Shown here piece after piece: positions 34,340-43,092 of a stretch of DNA of 64,000 nucleotides. Under the pieces are notes generated by a model. That model worked only from the letters and a program-made list of their open reading frames with translations, had not been told where the DNA came from and made no database searches. The position numbers were made by a program, and so were the translations under genes. Origin of the DNA: JACVRW01 sp963846505 (lineage in GTDB: Bacteria; Actinomycetota; Thermoleophilia; Solirubrobacterales; Thermoleophilaceae); assembly GCA_963846505.1 (NCBI GenBank), contig CAWJWD010000004.1, positions 496,001 to 560,000 on the forward strand. Direction: 5' to 3'. Numbering within the stretch: the stretch's first letter is position 1; every line of letters begins with the position of its first letter.

Positions 34340-36580
34340 ATGAGCGGCGCTGAAAGCCCGTCCGGCGACCCCTTCAGCGGCGCCGTGACCATCCGCCATC
34401 GGCGCTTTCACAACGAGGACAGCGGCTGGGCCGTGGTCGACGGCGAGGCTGAGGCCGACGGCGAGCCGATCGTGCTCGTCGGGCCGCTCGGCCACCTCGA
34501 GCCGGGCGAGCGCGCCCAGATCGAGGGCACCTGGGTCGACGACCGCCGCTACGGCCCGCAGGTCAAGGTGACCGAGGCGCTGCCGCTGGCGCCGACCGAC
34601 CCGGACGCGCTCGAGGAGTACCTGCGCCGGGTCCGCTACGTCGGCAAGCGGCGCGCGCACGCGTTGGTGGAGCACTTCGGCGCCGAGGTGCTCGACGCGA
34701 TCGATCGCGACCCGGCCGCCGCCTTCGCCGCCGTCGGGCTGTCCGGCAGCCGGGCCGAGGCGGCCGCGCGCTCCTGGGACGGCCTGCGCGTGCTGCGCGA
34801 CCTGCACCTGCTGCTCGCCCCCCACGGTCTCGCCTACCTCGCCACGCGCATCCACCGCGACTACGGCGACGAGGCCGCCCGGGTGATCCGCGAGCGCCCC
34901 TACGAGCTGACCGGCGTCTTCGGCGTCGGCTTCGAGATCGCCGACCGCATCGCCCGCGGCGTCGGCGTCCCGCGCGACAGCCCCGCACGCGCCGCCGCCG
35001 CCCTGCTGCACACGCTCGCCCAAGCCGAGCGCTTCGGCAGCACCTGCCTGCCGGCCGCGGAGCTTGGCCGCCGCGCGGCCGACCTGCTCGGCGGCGAGCC
35101 GCCGGGAGCCGAGATCGTGGCGCGGCTCGTGGAGGACGGCGACCTGGTCGTGGTCGAGGACGACGGGACCTGGGTCTACCGCGCAGCGATCGCGCGGCTG
35201 GAGCAGGAGCTCGCGGAGCGGGTGCAGCGACTGGCGACCGCCGAGCCGGCGAAGGGGCTGCGCAAGCCCGAGAGCAGACCCGCCGAGGGCACCGACGAGG
35301 AGTCCGCCGACGCACCCCACGCACGACTGCTCGGCGACGGCACCGTGCTCACCGACGAGCAATGGCGGGGCGTCAGCGCAGCCTTCGCGCAGCGGCTGTC
35401 GGTCATCACCGGCGGGCCGGGCACCGGCAAGACGGCATCCATCCGCGCGATCGGCGCGCTCGCCGACGAGCAGGGCGCCGAGGTGCTGCTCGTGGCCCCC
35501 ACCGGCCGCGCGGCCAAGCGGATGACCGAGGCGACCGAGCTGCCGGCCACCACCATCCACGCCGCGCTCGCGTGGATCCCCGGCAAGGGCGCGCAACGCG
35601 ACGAGGACGAGCCGCTGGGCTGCGACGTGCTGATCGTCGACGAGACCTCGATGGCGAGCCTGGAGGTGCTCGTCACCCTGATGCGAGCCGTCGGCCCGGA
35701 CACGCACGTCGTGCTGGTCGGCGACGCGGACCAGCTGGCGCCGGTCGGCGCGGGCAAGCCGTTCGCGGAGCTGGTCGAGTCCGAGTTGGTCGCGACCGCG
35801 CGCCTGCAGCACATCTTCCGCCAGGCGGCCGGGAGCATGATCGTGCAGGCGGCGCACGCGATCCGTGGGGGTGGCGTGCCGTCCTTCAGCGCCGCCGAGG
35901 GCATGAACCGCGACCTGTTCCTGATCGAGCGCTCCGACCCGGTGCGGGCGCGCGAGGAGATCGTCGAGCTCGTGGCGGAGCGGCTGCCGGCGCACTACGA
36001 CATCGATCCGGTCGTCGACGTGCAGGTGCTCGCACCGGTCTACCGTGGCGAGGCCGGCATCGACGCGCTCAACCGCGAGCTGCGCGAGGTGCTCAACCCG
36101 ACCGGCAAGCCGATCGGCGGCGGCCGCCTGCGGATCGGGGACAAGCTGATGCTGACCGGCCGCAACCTGCACGAGCTCGGCCTGATGAACGGCACGCTGA
36201 TGCGCCTCGAGGGCGTGCGGGCCGAGGACGACGACGAGGACGAGGAGGCCGGCACCCTGATCGTCTCCGCCGACGACCAGCTGTTCGAGCTCGACGAGCA
36301 GGACGCCGATCGGCTGCAGCCCGCCTACGCCTGCTCGGTGCACAAGGGCCAGGGCATCGAGCTGCCGATCGCGATCGTCGTCGCCCATCCCGCCGCGGGC
36401 GGCTTCTTCCTGCGCCGCGAGATGCTCTACACGGCGATCACGCGCGCGCGGCTGGCGACGATCATCGTCGGCACGCGCGACTGCGTGGCGCGAGCGGTGC
36501 GCAACACCGACGCCGGGCGGCGCTACTCGCGCCTGACCTCCCGCCTCGCGCCCGACTACGCTGTGCGCACCGGCCGATGA
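34340..36580 (+). CDS. recD2: RecD2-type ATP-dependent DNA helicase
   Basis: A 746-residue superfamily 1B helicase of usual RecD2 length. The amino-terminal domain holds helix-hairpin-helix segments (from about residue 95). Helicase motifs: Walker A ITGGPGTGKTAS, motif II VDETSMASLE, GDADQLAPVG, and the closing HKGQGIE and YTAITRAR. RecD2 unwinds 5'-3' independently of RecBC and helps genome stability. It starts a plus-strand run in which the GT2, methyltransferase and flippase genes overlap it and one another, so it shares an operon with surface-glycan genes with no obvious functional link. Confidence 0.93.
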   Translation: MSGAESPSGDPFSGAVTIRHRRFHNEDSGWAVVDGEAEADGEPIVLVGPLGHLEPGERAQIEGTWVDDRRYGPQVKVTEALPLAPTDPDALEEYLRRVRYVGKRRAHALVEHFGAEVLDAIDRDPAAAFAAVGLSGSRAEAAARSWDGLRVLRDLHLLLAPHGLAYLATRIHRDYGDEAARVIRERPYELTGVFGVGFEIADRIARGVGVPRDSPARAAAALLHTLAQAERFGSTCLPAAELGRRAADLLGGEPPGAEIVARLVEDGDLVVVEDDGTWVYRAAIARLEQELAERVQRLATAEPAKGLRKPESRPAEGTDEESADAPHARLLGDGTVLTDEQWRGVSAAFAQRLSVITGGPGTGKTASIRAIGALADEQGAEVLLVAPTGRAAKRMTEATELPATTIHAALAWIPGKGAQRDEDEPLGCDVLIVDETSMASLEVLVTLMRAVGPDTHVVLVGDADQLAPVGAGKPFAELVESELVATARLQHIFRQAAGSMIVQAAHAIRGGGVPSFSAAEGMNRDLFLIERSDPVRAREEIVELVAERLPAHYDIDPVVDVQVLAPVYRGEAGIDALNRELREVLNPTGKPIGGGRLRIGDKLMLTGRNLHELGLMNGTLMRLEGVRAEDDDEDEEAGTLIVSADDQLFELDEQDADRLQPAYACSVHKGQGIELPIAIVVAHPAAGGFFLRREMLYTAITRARLATIIVGTRDCVARAVRNTDAGRRYSRLTSRLAPDYAVRTGR

Positions 36581-37635
36581 AGCTGATCATCCAGATCCCC
36601 TGCCTCGACGAGGAACAGACGCTGCCCGCGACGCTCGCCGACCTCCCGCGCGAGGTCGCCGGCGTGGACGAGGTCGAGTGGCTCGTGATCGACGACGGCT
36701 CGACCGACCGCACCGTCGAGGTGGCACGCGCGCACGGCGTCGACCACATCGTGCGACTGACCAACAACAAGGGCCTCGCCGCCGCCTTCCAGGCCGGCCT
36801 CGACGCGAGCCTCAAGCTCGGCGCCGACCTGATCGTCAACACCGACGCCGACAACCAGTACTACGGCGGCGACGTCGAGAAGCTCGTGCAGCCGATCATC
36901 GCCGGCACAGCCGACATGGTCATCGGCGATCGCGAGACGGACTCGATCGAGCACTTCTCGCCGCTCAAGAAGCGCTTGCAGCGCCTCGGGAGCGCGGTCG
37001 TGCGGCGCGCCTCGAACACCGACGTGCCCGACACCACCTCCGGCTTCCGCGCCTACAACCGCGAGGCGGCGCTGCAGATGCAGGTGGTCTCGAAGTTCAC
37101 CTACACGCTCGAGACGATCATCCAGGCCGGCAAGCAGACCGTCGCCCTCGCGCACGTCCCGATCCGCACCAACGAGCAGACGCGCGCCTCGCGCCTGTTC
37201 CCCTCGATGTGGGCCTACGTACGGCGCAACTCGCTCTCGATCTTCCGCGTCTACGCGCTCTACGAGCCGCTGCGGGTGTTCATGTGGGCCGCGGCGCTGG
37301 TCGCGCTCGTGGGCGCCGTGATCTGGATCCGCTTCTTCTACTTCCTGATCGACGGCGACGGCGGCGGCCACGTGCAGTCGCTGATCCTCGGCTCGACGCT
37401 GTTCATCGTGGCGGTGCAGTTCGCCGCGCTGGGCGTCCTCGGAGACATCCTCGCAGCCAGTCGCGTGCTGCAGCAGCGCATCCTCGAGCGGGTGCGGCGA
37501 GTGGAGCTGCAGCTCGGCGTCAAGCCGTCGCACTACGAGCCCGGCGACGAGGACGCCAAGCACCAACGTACGACCGGCGCGGCCTCCGGCCCGGCGACCG
37601 GCAAGACCGAAGATCGCGAGGCGCTGCGGCTATGA
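36577..37635 (+). CDS. GT2-family glycosyltransferase (DPM1/GtrB-like)
   Basis: A 352-residue protein. The GT-A fold has IPCLDEEQTLP, VIDDGSTDRT and NTDADNQY (the DxD-like metal site). Two hydrophobic helices near residues 230-300 resemble the carboxy membrane anchor of polyprenyl-phosphate mannose/glucose synthases of the GtrB type. It would make the polyprenyl-phosphate sugar donor used by the GT-C enzymes in this region. ATGA overlap with recD2 and, at the other end, with the methyltransferase. Confidence 0.85.
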   Translation: MKLIIQIPCLDEEQTLPATLADLPREVAGVDEVEWLVIDDGSTDRTVEVARAHGVDHIVRLTNNKGLAAAFQAGLDASLKLGADLIVNTDADNQYYGGDVEKLVQPIIAGTADMVIGDRETDSIEHFSPLKKRLQRLGSAVVRRASNTDVPDTTSGFRAYNREAALQMQVVSKFTYTLETIIQAGKQTVALAHVPIRTNEQTRASRLFPSMWAYVRRNSLSIFRVYALYEPLRVFMWAAALVALVGAVIWIRFFYFLIDGDGGGHVQSLILGSTLFIVAVQFAALGVLGDILAASRVLQQRILERVRRVELQLGVKPSHYEPGDEDAKHQRTTGAASGPATGKTEDREALRL

Positions 37636-38249
37636 GCACGACGACGGTCGAGGTCCCGACCGGCAACACCTACGACAAGTACGGCTCGACCAACCCGGTC
37701 GTGCGCCGGCTGATGAGCAACTTCCACCATACGCTGACCGAGCTGTGGACCCAGGCCGACCCAGAGTCGGTGCTCGACGTCGGCTGCGGCGAGGGCGTGC
37801 TGACCGCCGATTGGGCCGAGCGCCTGGGCGACAAGCGCATCGTCGGCATCGACCTCGACGACCCGAAGCTGAAGGCCGAGTGGGAGCAGCGCGAGCGGTC
37901 GAACCTCGAGTTCCGCTGCGAGGAGGCGACCTCGCTCTCCTTCGGCGACGACGAGTTCGACATGGCGAGCGCGATCGAGGTGCTCGAGCACGTGCCCGAC
38001 CCCGCGGCGACGGTCGCCGAGATGGCGCGCGTGGCCAAGCGCCACCTGCTCGTCTCGGTCCCGCGCGAGCCGCTCTGGCGTGGTCTGAACATGGCGCGCG
38101 GCGCCTACCTGCGCGATCTCGGCAACACGCCGGGGCACGTCAACCACTGGTCGAAGCGGGCGTTCACGGCGCTGCTCGAGCGACACGGCACGGTCGAGGA
38201 GGCCCGCTCGCCGTTCCCGTGGACCATGCTGCTTGTCCGCCTCGACTAG
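37632..38249 (+). CDS. Class I SAM-dependent methyltransferase
   Basis: A 205-residue protein with motif I SVLDVGCGEGVLTADWAERLG, then VGIDLDDPK and later ASAIEVLEHVPDP. It resembles UbiE/small-molecule methyltransferases in the Methyltransf_11 group. Placement between a GT2 and a flippase suggests sugar or polyprenol methylation. It overlaps the GT2 stop by four bases (ATGA) and the flippase start by 17. No membrane segments. Confidence 0.8.
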   Translation: MSTTTVEVPTGNTYDKYGSTNPVVRRLMSNFHHTLTELWTQADPESVLDVGCGEGVLTADWAERLGDKRIVGIDLDDPKLKAEWEQRERSNLEFRCEEATSLSFGDDEFDMASAIEVLEHVPDPAATVAEMARVAKRHLLVSVPREPLWRGLNMARGAYLRDLGNTPGHVNHWSKRAFTALLERHGTVEEARSPFPWTMLLVRLD

Positions 38250-39609
38250 GAGCTACGGCAAGGGCGCCGCGATCCTCTCGGTGGGGATCGGCGCCACCGG
38301 CCTGATCACCTTCGGCTACTTCGCGCTCGCCAGCCACGCGCTCGACGAGGCGGACTACGGGCGCATCAGCCTGCTCTGGTCGGCGATCTTCATCATCGTC
38401 TCGGTGCTCTACCGGCCGGTGGAGCAGCTGCTCTCGCGCACGATCGCCGACCGCGACGCCCGCGGCATCCAGGGGCGCGAGCACCTGCGCGTCGCCGCCA
38501 CGATCCAACTCGCGCTCGGCCTGGTGTTCGTGGTCGCCGCGCTGCTGCTGCGCGGTCCGTTGCAGGACGACCTCTTCGGCGGCTCGGAGGCGCTCTACTG
38601 GATCCTGATCGTGGCGGTGCTCGCCTACGCCGCGAGCTACTTCGCGCGGGGATACCTGGCCGGTCACCACCGCTTCGAGCTCTACGGCGGGCTGGTGCTG
38701 ATGGAGGCCAGCTCGCGCTGCCTGTTCGCGCTCGCCGTGACGATCGGCATCGCGGAGGGGCAGACGGCGGTCGCGCTCGGCATGGCGGCCGCGCCGATCG
38801 TGTCGCTGGCGGTCGTGCCGGCGGCGCTCGCGCGCGGGATCGCGTCGAAGGCCCCGCCACCGGTCGAGAGCGCGTCCGAGGAAGCTGCGCGTGCTGCAGC
38901 GCTCGACGCCGCCGCGCGCGACGAACCCTCCGCCAAGGAGCCGGAGTTCACGCTCGCCCACGGCGGCGGCTTCGCGACGGCGGTGCTGCTGATCATGCTC
39001 TGCGAGCAGACGTTCCTCAACGCCGGCCCGCTGCTCGTCAAGGCGACCGAGGGCGCGAGCGGCGCGGCCGTCGCCGGCTTCACCTTCAACGTGCTGCTGA
39101 TCGCGCGCGCGCCGCTGCAGCTGTTCCAGGCGATCCAGACCTCGATCCTCCCCCACCTCACCCGCCTGGCGGCCGGCGGCGAGTCGGACCCGTTCAAGCG
39201 CAGCGTCAACCTGACGCTGATCGCGATCGCGGGCTTCGCGGGCTGCGTCGCGCTCGTGATGCTGGTGGCGGGTCCGTTCGTGATGGACGTCGTCTTCGGC
39301 GGCGAGTTCGACTACGACCGTCTCGGCCTCGTCGTCGTCTCGCTCGGCATGGGCCTCTACCTCTCGGCCGCGACGCTCAACCAGGCGCTGCTCGCCCACG
39401 GCCGGGCCAAGCAGGCCACACTGGCCTGGGTCGCGGCCGCGCTCGGCTTCGTCGCCTTCCTGCTGATCGGTGACTTCGACGACCCCGTGCTGCAGGTGGA
39501 GATCGGCTACCTCGGCGGCGCCGCGGTGCTCTGCGCACTGCTGCTCGCGCTCTATCGCCGCACCTCGATGACCCCGCAGGTCATCGACTCAGGGCCCGCG
39601 CGCCAGTAG
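38233..39609 (+). CDS. Polysaccharide flippase-like membrane protein
   Basis: A 458-residue polytopic protein with about twelve hydrophobic helices and a cytoplasmic loop rich in Ala/Glu near residues 210-240. It resembles the Wzx/MATE-like oligosaccharide-flippase family. The proposed start is a TTG at 38233, giving Leu-Ser-Ala-Ser-Thr; this codon overlaps the methyltransferase gene and lacks a strong Shine-Dalgarno, so the exact start is uncertain (a GTG at 38281 is the next option). It would move polyprenyl-linked intermediates across the membrane for the GT-C enzymes. It is last in the recD2 operon. Confidence 0.78.
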   Translation: MSASTRSYGKGAAILSVGIGATGLITFGYFALASHALDEADYGRISLLWSAIFIIVSVLYRPVEQLLSRTIADRDARGIQGREHLRVAATIQLALGLVFVVAALLLRGPLQDDLFGGSEALYWILIVAVLAYAASYFARGYLAGHHRFELYGGLVLMEASSRCLFALAVTIGIAEGQTAVALGMAAAPIVSLAVVPAALARGIASKAPPPVESASEEAARAAALDAAARDEPSAKEPEFTLAHGGGFATAVLLIMLCEQTFLNAGPLLVKATEGASGAAVAGFTFNVLLIARAPLQLFQAIQTSILPHLTRLAAGGESDPFKRSVNLTLIAIAGFAGCVALVMLVAGPFVMDVVFGGEFDYDRLGLVVVSLGMGLYLSAATLNQALLAHGRAKQATLAWVAAALGFVAFLLIGDFDDPVLQVEIGYLGGAAVLCALLLALYRRTSMTPQVIDSGPARQ

Positions 39610-39612
39610 CCT
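39607..39612 (+). promoter_or_regulatory. Putative -10 box of the molybdopterin oxidoreductase gene
   Basis: TAGCCT ends nine bases before ATG 39622 and overlaps the stop codon of the flippase gene; no Shine-Dalgarno is present. Confidence 0.4.
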
Positions 39613-39621
39613 GCGTAGGGC

Positions 39622-41859
39622 ATGGCGGTCCACCACCGCACCTGCCCGTTCTGCGAGGCGACCTGCGGCCTCGAGCTCGAGACCGACGGCGACACGGTCG
39701 TCTCGGTCCGCGGCGACGCCGAAGACGTCTTCTCGCGCGGCTTCTTGTGCCCGAAGGCGACGGGGCTCAAGCACCTGCACGAGGACCCGGATCGCCTCAC
39801 CACGCCGCTGATCCGCCGCGACGGCGAGCTGGTGCCGGCGAGCTTCGACGAGGCCTTCGCGGAGATCGACCGGCGGCTGAGTCCGCTGCTGGCCGAGCAC
39901 GGACGCGACGCGGTCGCCGTCTACATCGGCAACCCGGCCGCGCACAACCTCTCGACGCTGCTCTACGGGCCGGTCTTCAACAAGGCGCTCGGCTCGCGCA
40001 ACATCTTCAGCGCCAGCACCGTCGACCAGATGCCCAAGCAGGTCGCCGTCGGGCTGATGTTCGGCCACGCCCTGAGCGTGCCGGTGCCGGATGTCGACCG
40101 CTGCGAGCACCTGCTGCTGCTCGGCGCCAACCCGCTGGTCTCGAACGGCAGCCTGCTGACCGCGCCCGACATGCGCGGCCGGCTGCGCGGCATCCGCGAG
40201 CGCGGCGGCAAGATCGTGGTGATCGACCCGCGCCGCACGCGCACCGCCGAGCAGGCCGACGAGCATCACTTCATCCGTCCCGGCCGGGACGCCCACCTGC
40301 TGTTCGGCATGGCCTGCACGCTGGTCGAGGAGGGCCTCGACGATCCGGGACCGCTGCTGGCCGAACACCTCGAGGGCCTCGACGCCGTGCGCGAGCTCGT
40401 GCGCGACTTCCCGCCCGAGCGCATGGCGGCTGCATGCGGCATCGAGGCAGACGAGATCCGTCGCCTCGCGCGCGAGCTGGCCGCTGCCGAGCGCGCGGCG
40501 GTGTACGCGCGGCTCGGCACCACGACGCAGGAGTACGGCACGCTCGCGAGCTGGCTCGTGGACGTGCTCAACGTGCTGACCGGCAACCTCGACCGGCCGG
40601 GCGGCGCGATGTTCGCCCGCGCGGCAGCCGGGCAGCGCAACAGCTCCGGCGCCGCCGGACAGGGACGCGGGACCCGCCTCGGCCGCTGGGCCAGCCGCGT
40701 GCGCGGCGCGCCCGAGGTGTTCGGCGAGCTGCCGGTGGCCTGCCTGGCCGAGGAGATCGAGACGCCCGGCGAGGGCCGGGTGCGGGCGCTGATCACGATC
40801 GCCGGCAACCCGCTCGTCTCGACGCCGAACGCGGGCCGGCTGGCGACCGCCGTCGAGGGACTCGACTTCCAGCTCGCGATCGACATCTACGTCAACGAGA
40901 CCACCCGCCACGCCGACGTCGTGCTGCCGGCGCCCGAACCGCTGGCGAAGTCCCACTACGACCTCGCGCTCTACCAGCTCGCCGCCCGCAACGTGGCCAA
41001 CTACTCGCCGCCGGTCTACGAGCGCGAGGGGCCGGCCGAGTGGGAGCTGCTGCTGCGCCTGGCAGGCATCGTCTCCGGTCAGGGCCCCGACGCCGACGTC
41101 GAGGCGTTCGACGACATGGTCGCGAGCACGCTGGTCGCGCGCGAGGCGGCCGACGAGCACTCGCGGGTCGGCGGCCGCGAGCCCGCCGAGCTGCTGGAGG
41201 CGCTCGAGCCGCGCCGAGGCCCCGAGCGGCTGCTCGACCTGCTGCTGCGCACCGGCCCCTACGGCGACGGCTTCGGCGCCGATCCCGACGGGCTGACGCT
41301 CGACCGCCTGGAGCAGGCACCCCACGGGGTCGACCTCGGCCCGCTCGAGCCGCGACTGCCCGAGCTGCTGCGCACGCCGTCCGGCAAGGTCGAGCTCGCG
41401 CCCGAGCCGATCGTCGCCGACCTCGAGCGCCTGCGCGCCGGCCTCGACGCCAACGGCAACGGCGCCCACGACGGCATGCTGCTGATCGGTCGTCGCCAGC
41501 TGCGCTCGAACAACTCCTGGATGCACAACCTGCCGGCGCTCGTGAAGGGCAAGGAGCGCTGCACCCTGCTCGTGCATCCGGTGGACGCCGAGCGGCTCGG
41601 CCTCGCCGACGGCGGCCTCGCCAGCGTTCGCTCCGTCGCCGGCGCGCTCGAGGCGCCGGTCGAGCTGAGCGACGAGATCATGCCCGGCGTCGTCTCGATC
41701 CCCCACGGCTGGGGCCACGACACGCCCGGCGCTCGGCTGCGCGTCGCCCGCGAGCACGCGGGCGTCAACAGCAACCTGCTCGCCGACGAGACGCTCGTCG
41801 AGCCGCTCTCGGGCAACGCCGTCCTGAACGGCATCCCGGTCGACGTCGCGCCGGCCTAG
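39622..41859 (+). CDS. Molybdopterin oxidoreductase, formate-dehydrogenase-like
   Basis: A 745-residue member of the DMSO-reductase/MopB superfamily. The amino end has a [4Fe-4S] site, Cys8-x2-Cys11-x3-Cys15 and Cys43. The domain order follows MopB proteins, with IVVIDPRRTRTAEQ and a carboxy cap ending WGHDTPGAR. At the usual metal-ligand position the sequence reads ASTVDQMPKQ, with no Cys or selenocysteine; Ser or Asp may serve. No partner Fe-S or membrane subunit and no Tat leader are next to it, so it is probably cytoplasmic and works with unlinked subunits. The substrate is not certain. The stop overlaps that of the convergent membrane gene. Confidence 0.82.
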   Translation: MAVHHRTCPFCEATCGLELETDGDTVVSVRGDAEDVFSRGFLCPKATGLKHLHEDPDRLTTPLIRRDGELVPASFDEAFAEIDRRLSPLLAEHGRDAVAVYIGNPAAHNLSTLLYGPVFNKALGSRNIFSASTVDQMPKQVAVGLMFGHALSVPVPDVDRCEHLLLLGANPLVSNGSLLTAPDMRGRLRGIRERGGKIVVIDPRRTRTAEQADEHHFIRPGRDAHLLFGMACTLVEEGLDDPGPLLAEHLEGLDAVRELVRDFPPERMAAACGIEADEIRRLARELAAAERAAVYARLGTTTQEYGTLASWLVDVLNVLTGNLDRPGGAMFARAAAGQRNSSGAAGQGRGTRLGRWASRVRGAPEVFGELPVACLAEEIETPGEGRVRALITIAGNPLVSTPNAGRLATAVEGLDFQLAIDIYVNETTRHADVVLPAPEPLAKSHYDLALYQLAARNVANYSPPVYEREGPAEWELLLRLAGIVSGQGPDADVEAFDDMVASTLVAREAADEHSRVGGREPAELLEALEPRRGPERLLDLLLRTGPYGDGFGADPDGLTLDRLEQAPHGVDLGPLEPRLPELLRTPSGKVELAPEPIVADLERLRAGLDANGNGAHDGMLLIGRRQLRSNNSWMHNLPALVKGKERCTLLVHPVDAERLGLADGGLASVRSVAGALEAPVELSDEIMPGVVSIPHGWGHDTPGARLRVAREHAGVNSNLLADETLVEPLSGNAVLNGIPVDVAPA

Positions 41860-42248
41860 ACGGCTTCCGACGGCGACGCGGACCGAGCGGCGGCACGGCG
41901 ACGCAGATCGAGCGCGACGATCGCGCCCGAGGCGACGGCACCCATAGCTGCTGCGCGACGTGGAATCGAGCGGGTCGCGAAGGCGTGCCAGAAGACGGCC
42001 TGATCGAGCAGCTGGATCGGCAGGAAGGCGGCGCGAGCGCTCTCGTCGCCACGAGCCGCGAGTGCGCTGAGGTACGCGGTGCGCACGGCGAAGAGGCGCC
42101 AACCGAAGGCGGCGGCGCCGGTCACCTCGTCGGGGCGGATGCCGAAGGGCCGCAGGAACGTCCGTGGAGACAGCGCGCTGCCGAGCGCCACGGTCCCGCC
42201 GATCGCCGCCATCCCCCTTGCTGCCGCGTCCTCCACCGCTCGGATCAT
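41856..42248 (-). CDS. Small hydrophobic protein of unknown function
   Basis: A 130-residue protein. It has three or four moderately hydrophobic helices, in the pattern of small integral membrane proteins that often neighbour regulators. Nothing assigns a function. It is divergent from the PadR gene across the 119-base gap with the palindrome at 42325-42336, so it may be the regulator's target. The stop overlaps the stop of the convergent molybdopterin gene. Confidence 0.6.
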   Translation of the reverse strand: MIRAVEDAAARGMAAIGGTVALGSALSPRTFLRPFGIRPDEVTGAAAFGWRLFAVRTAYLSALAARGDESARAAFLPIQLLDQAVFWHAFATRSIPRRAAAMGAVASGAIVALDLRRRAAARSASPSEAV

Positions 42249-42308
42249 GCCCGAAGCGGCGGCTTCGCGCGTGGGTCCACGACGCTGGGTTGATCGCGAT
42301 CAGATCCG

Positions 42309-42347
42309 GCGATAGCGAGCTGTTACGATATATCGTTATCTATCGCT
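42309..42347. promoter_or_regulatory. Nested inverted repeats, candidate PadR operator
   Basis: ACGATATATCGT (42325-42336) is a perfect 12-bp palindrome. GCGATAG (42309-42315) and CTATCGC (42340-42346) form an outer inverted repeat. TATCG occurs at 42331-42335 and again at 42341-42345, ten bases apart. AT-rich dyads of this kind are typical of PadR operators. They lie 20-60 bases before the PadR ATG and upstream of the divergent gene. Confidence 0.6.
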
Positions 42348-42367
42348 ACATGTCGAGGAGGCATGCA

Positions 42368-42973
42368 ATGACGTACGCACATCACCACCACCGCTGCGAT
42401 CCGCTCGTCGGGTTCCTCGCGATGACCGGGCGCGGCCCCGGTCGCGGCCGGCGTCATCACGGACGCCACGGCGGCCCGCCGTTCGGCTTTCCGGGCTTTC
42501 CCGGTCCGCGCGGGCGTCGCGCCCGGCGCGGGGACACCCGCAACGCGCTGCTGGTCCTGCTGGCCGAGGAGCCGCGCAACGGCTACCAGCTGATGCAGGA
42601 GATCGAGCAGCGCAGCGACGGCGCCTGGCGCCCGAGCCCCGGTTCGGTCTACCCGGCCCTGCAGCAGCTCGAGGACGAGGGCCTGGTCCGGCGCGAGGAA
42701 CAGGACGGCCAGCGGCTGTTCCACCTCACCGACGCCGGCCGCGAGCACGTCGCCGCGCGCGACGAGGACGCACCCGACCCCTGGGACACGGCCGCCGAGG
42801 ACGTCGGTGACGGCGTCTGGGCGCTGCAGAACGAGTTCCGCCAGCTCGCCATGGCCTTCGCCCAGATAGCGAAGGGCGGCACCGAAGCTCAGCAAGAGGC
42901 GGCCAGCAAGCAGCTCGCCGCAACGCGCAAGGCGCTCTACACGATCCTCGCCGAAGACGAGCCGAGCAGCTGA
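42368..42973 (+). CDS. PadR-family transcriptional regulator
   Basis: A 201-residue regulator. The PadR winged helix starts near residue 56 with NALLVLLAEEPRNGYQLMQ and continues WRPSPGSVYPALQQLEDEGLV, diagnostic of the family. A His-rich, Gly/Arg-rich amino extension (residues 1-55, HHHHRC and RHHGRH) precedes it, and could bind a metal. A helical dimerisation tail follows. ATG 42368 is preferred over ATG 42350 because GAGGAGG is seven bases before it. Autoregulation through the palindromes upstream is likely. The effector is unknown. Confidence 0.88.
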   Translation: MTYAHHHHRCDPLVGFLAMTGRGPGRGRRHHGRHGGPPFGFPGFPGPRGRRARRGDTRNALLVLLAEEPRNGYQLMQEIEQRSDGAWRPSPGSVYPALQQLEDEGLVRREEQDGQRLFHLTDAGREHVAARDEDAPDPWDTAAEDVGDGVWALQNEFRQLAMAFAQIAKGGTEAQQEAASKQLAATRKALYTILAEDEPSS

Positions 42974-42989
42974 TCACCCAGTCGCCCAT

Positions 42990-43092
42990 CTGACGAGCCT
43001 CGGAGCGTGGCTGGCAAGGACGCACGGAGCGCGGCGTGCCTCCGGCACGTGAGCGACGGAGGACGCCGCCAGGCGCGTTCCGAGGCCGTCAG
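42990..43092. repeat. 103-bp near-palindromic hairpin between convergent genes
   Basis: CTGACG (42990-42995) pairs with CGTCAG (43087-43092). GCCTCGGA (from 42997) pairs with TCCGAGGC (to 43086), CTGGC with GCCAG further in, and an inner stem GCGGCGT (43031-43037) pairs with ACGCCGC (43063-43069), flanked by CCTCCG/CGGAGG. It fills the gap between the PadR gene and the zinc-ribbon gene and includes the latter's stop codon. It could serve as a bidirectional terminator; a copy-number search would tell if it is a repeated element. Confidence 0.6.
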
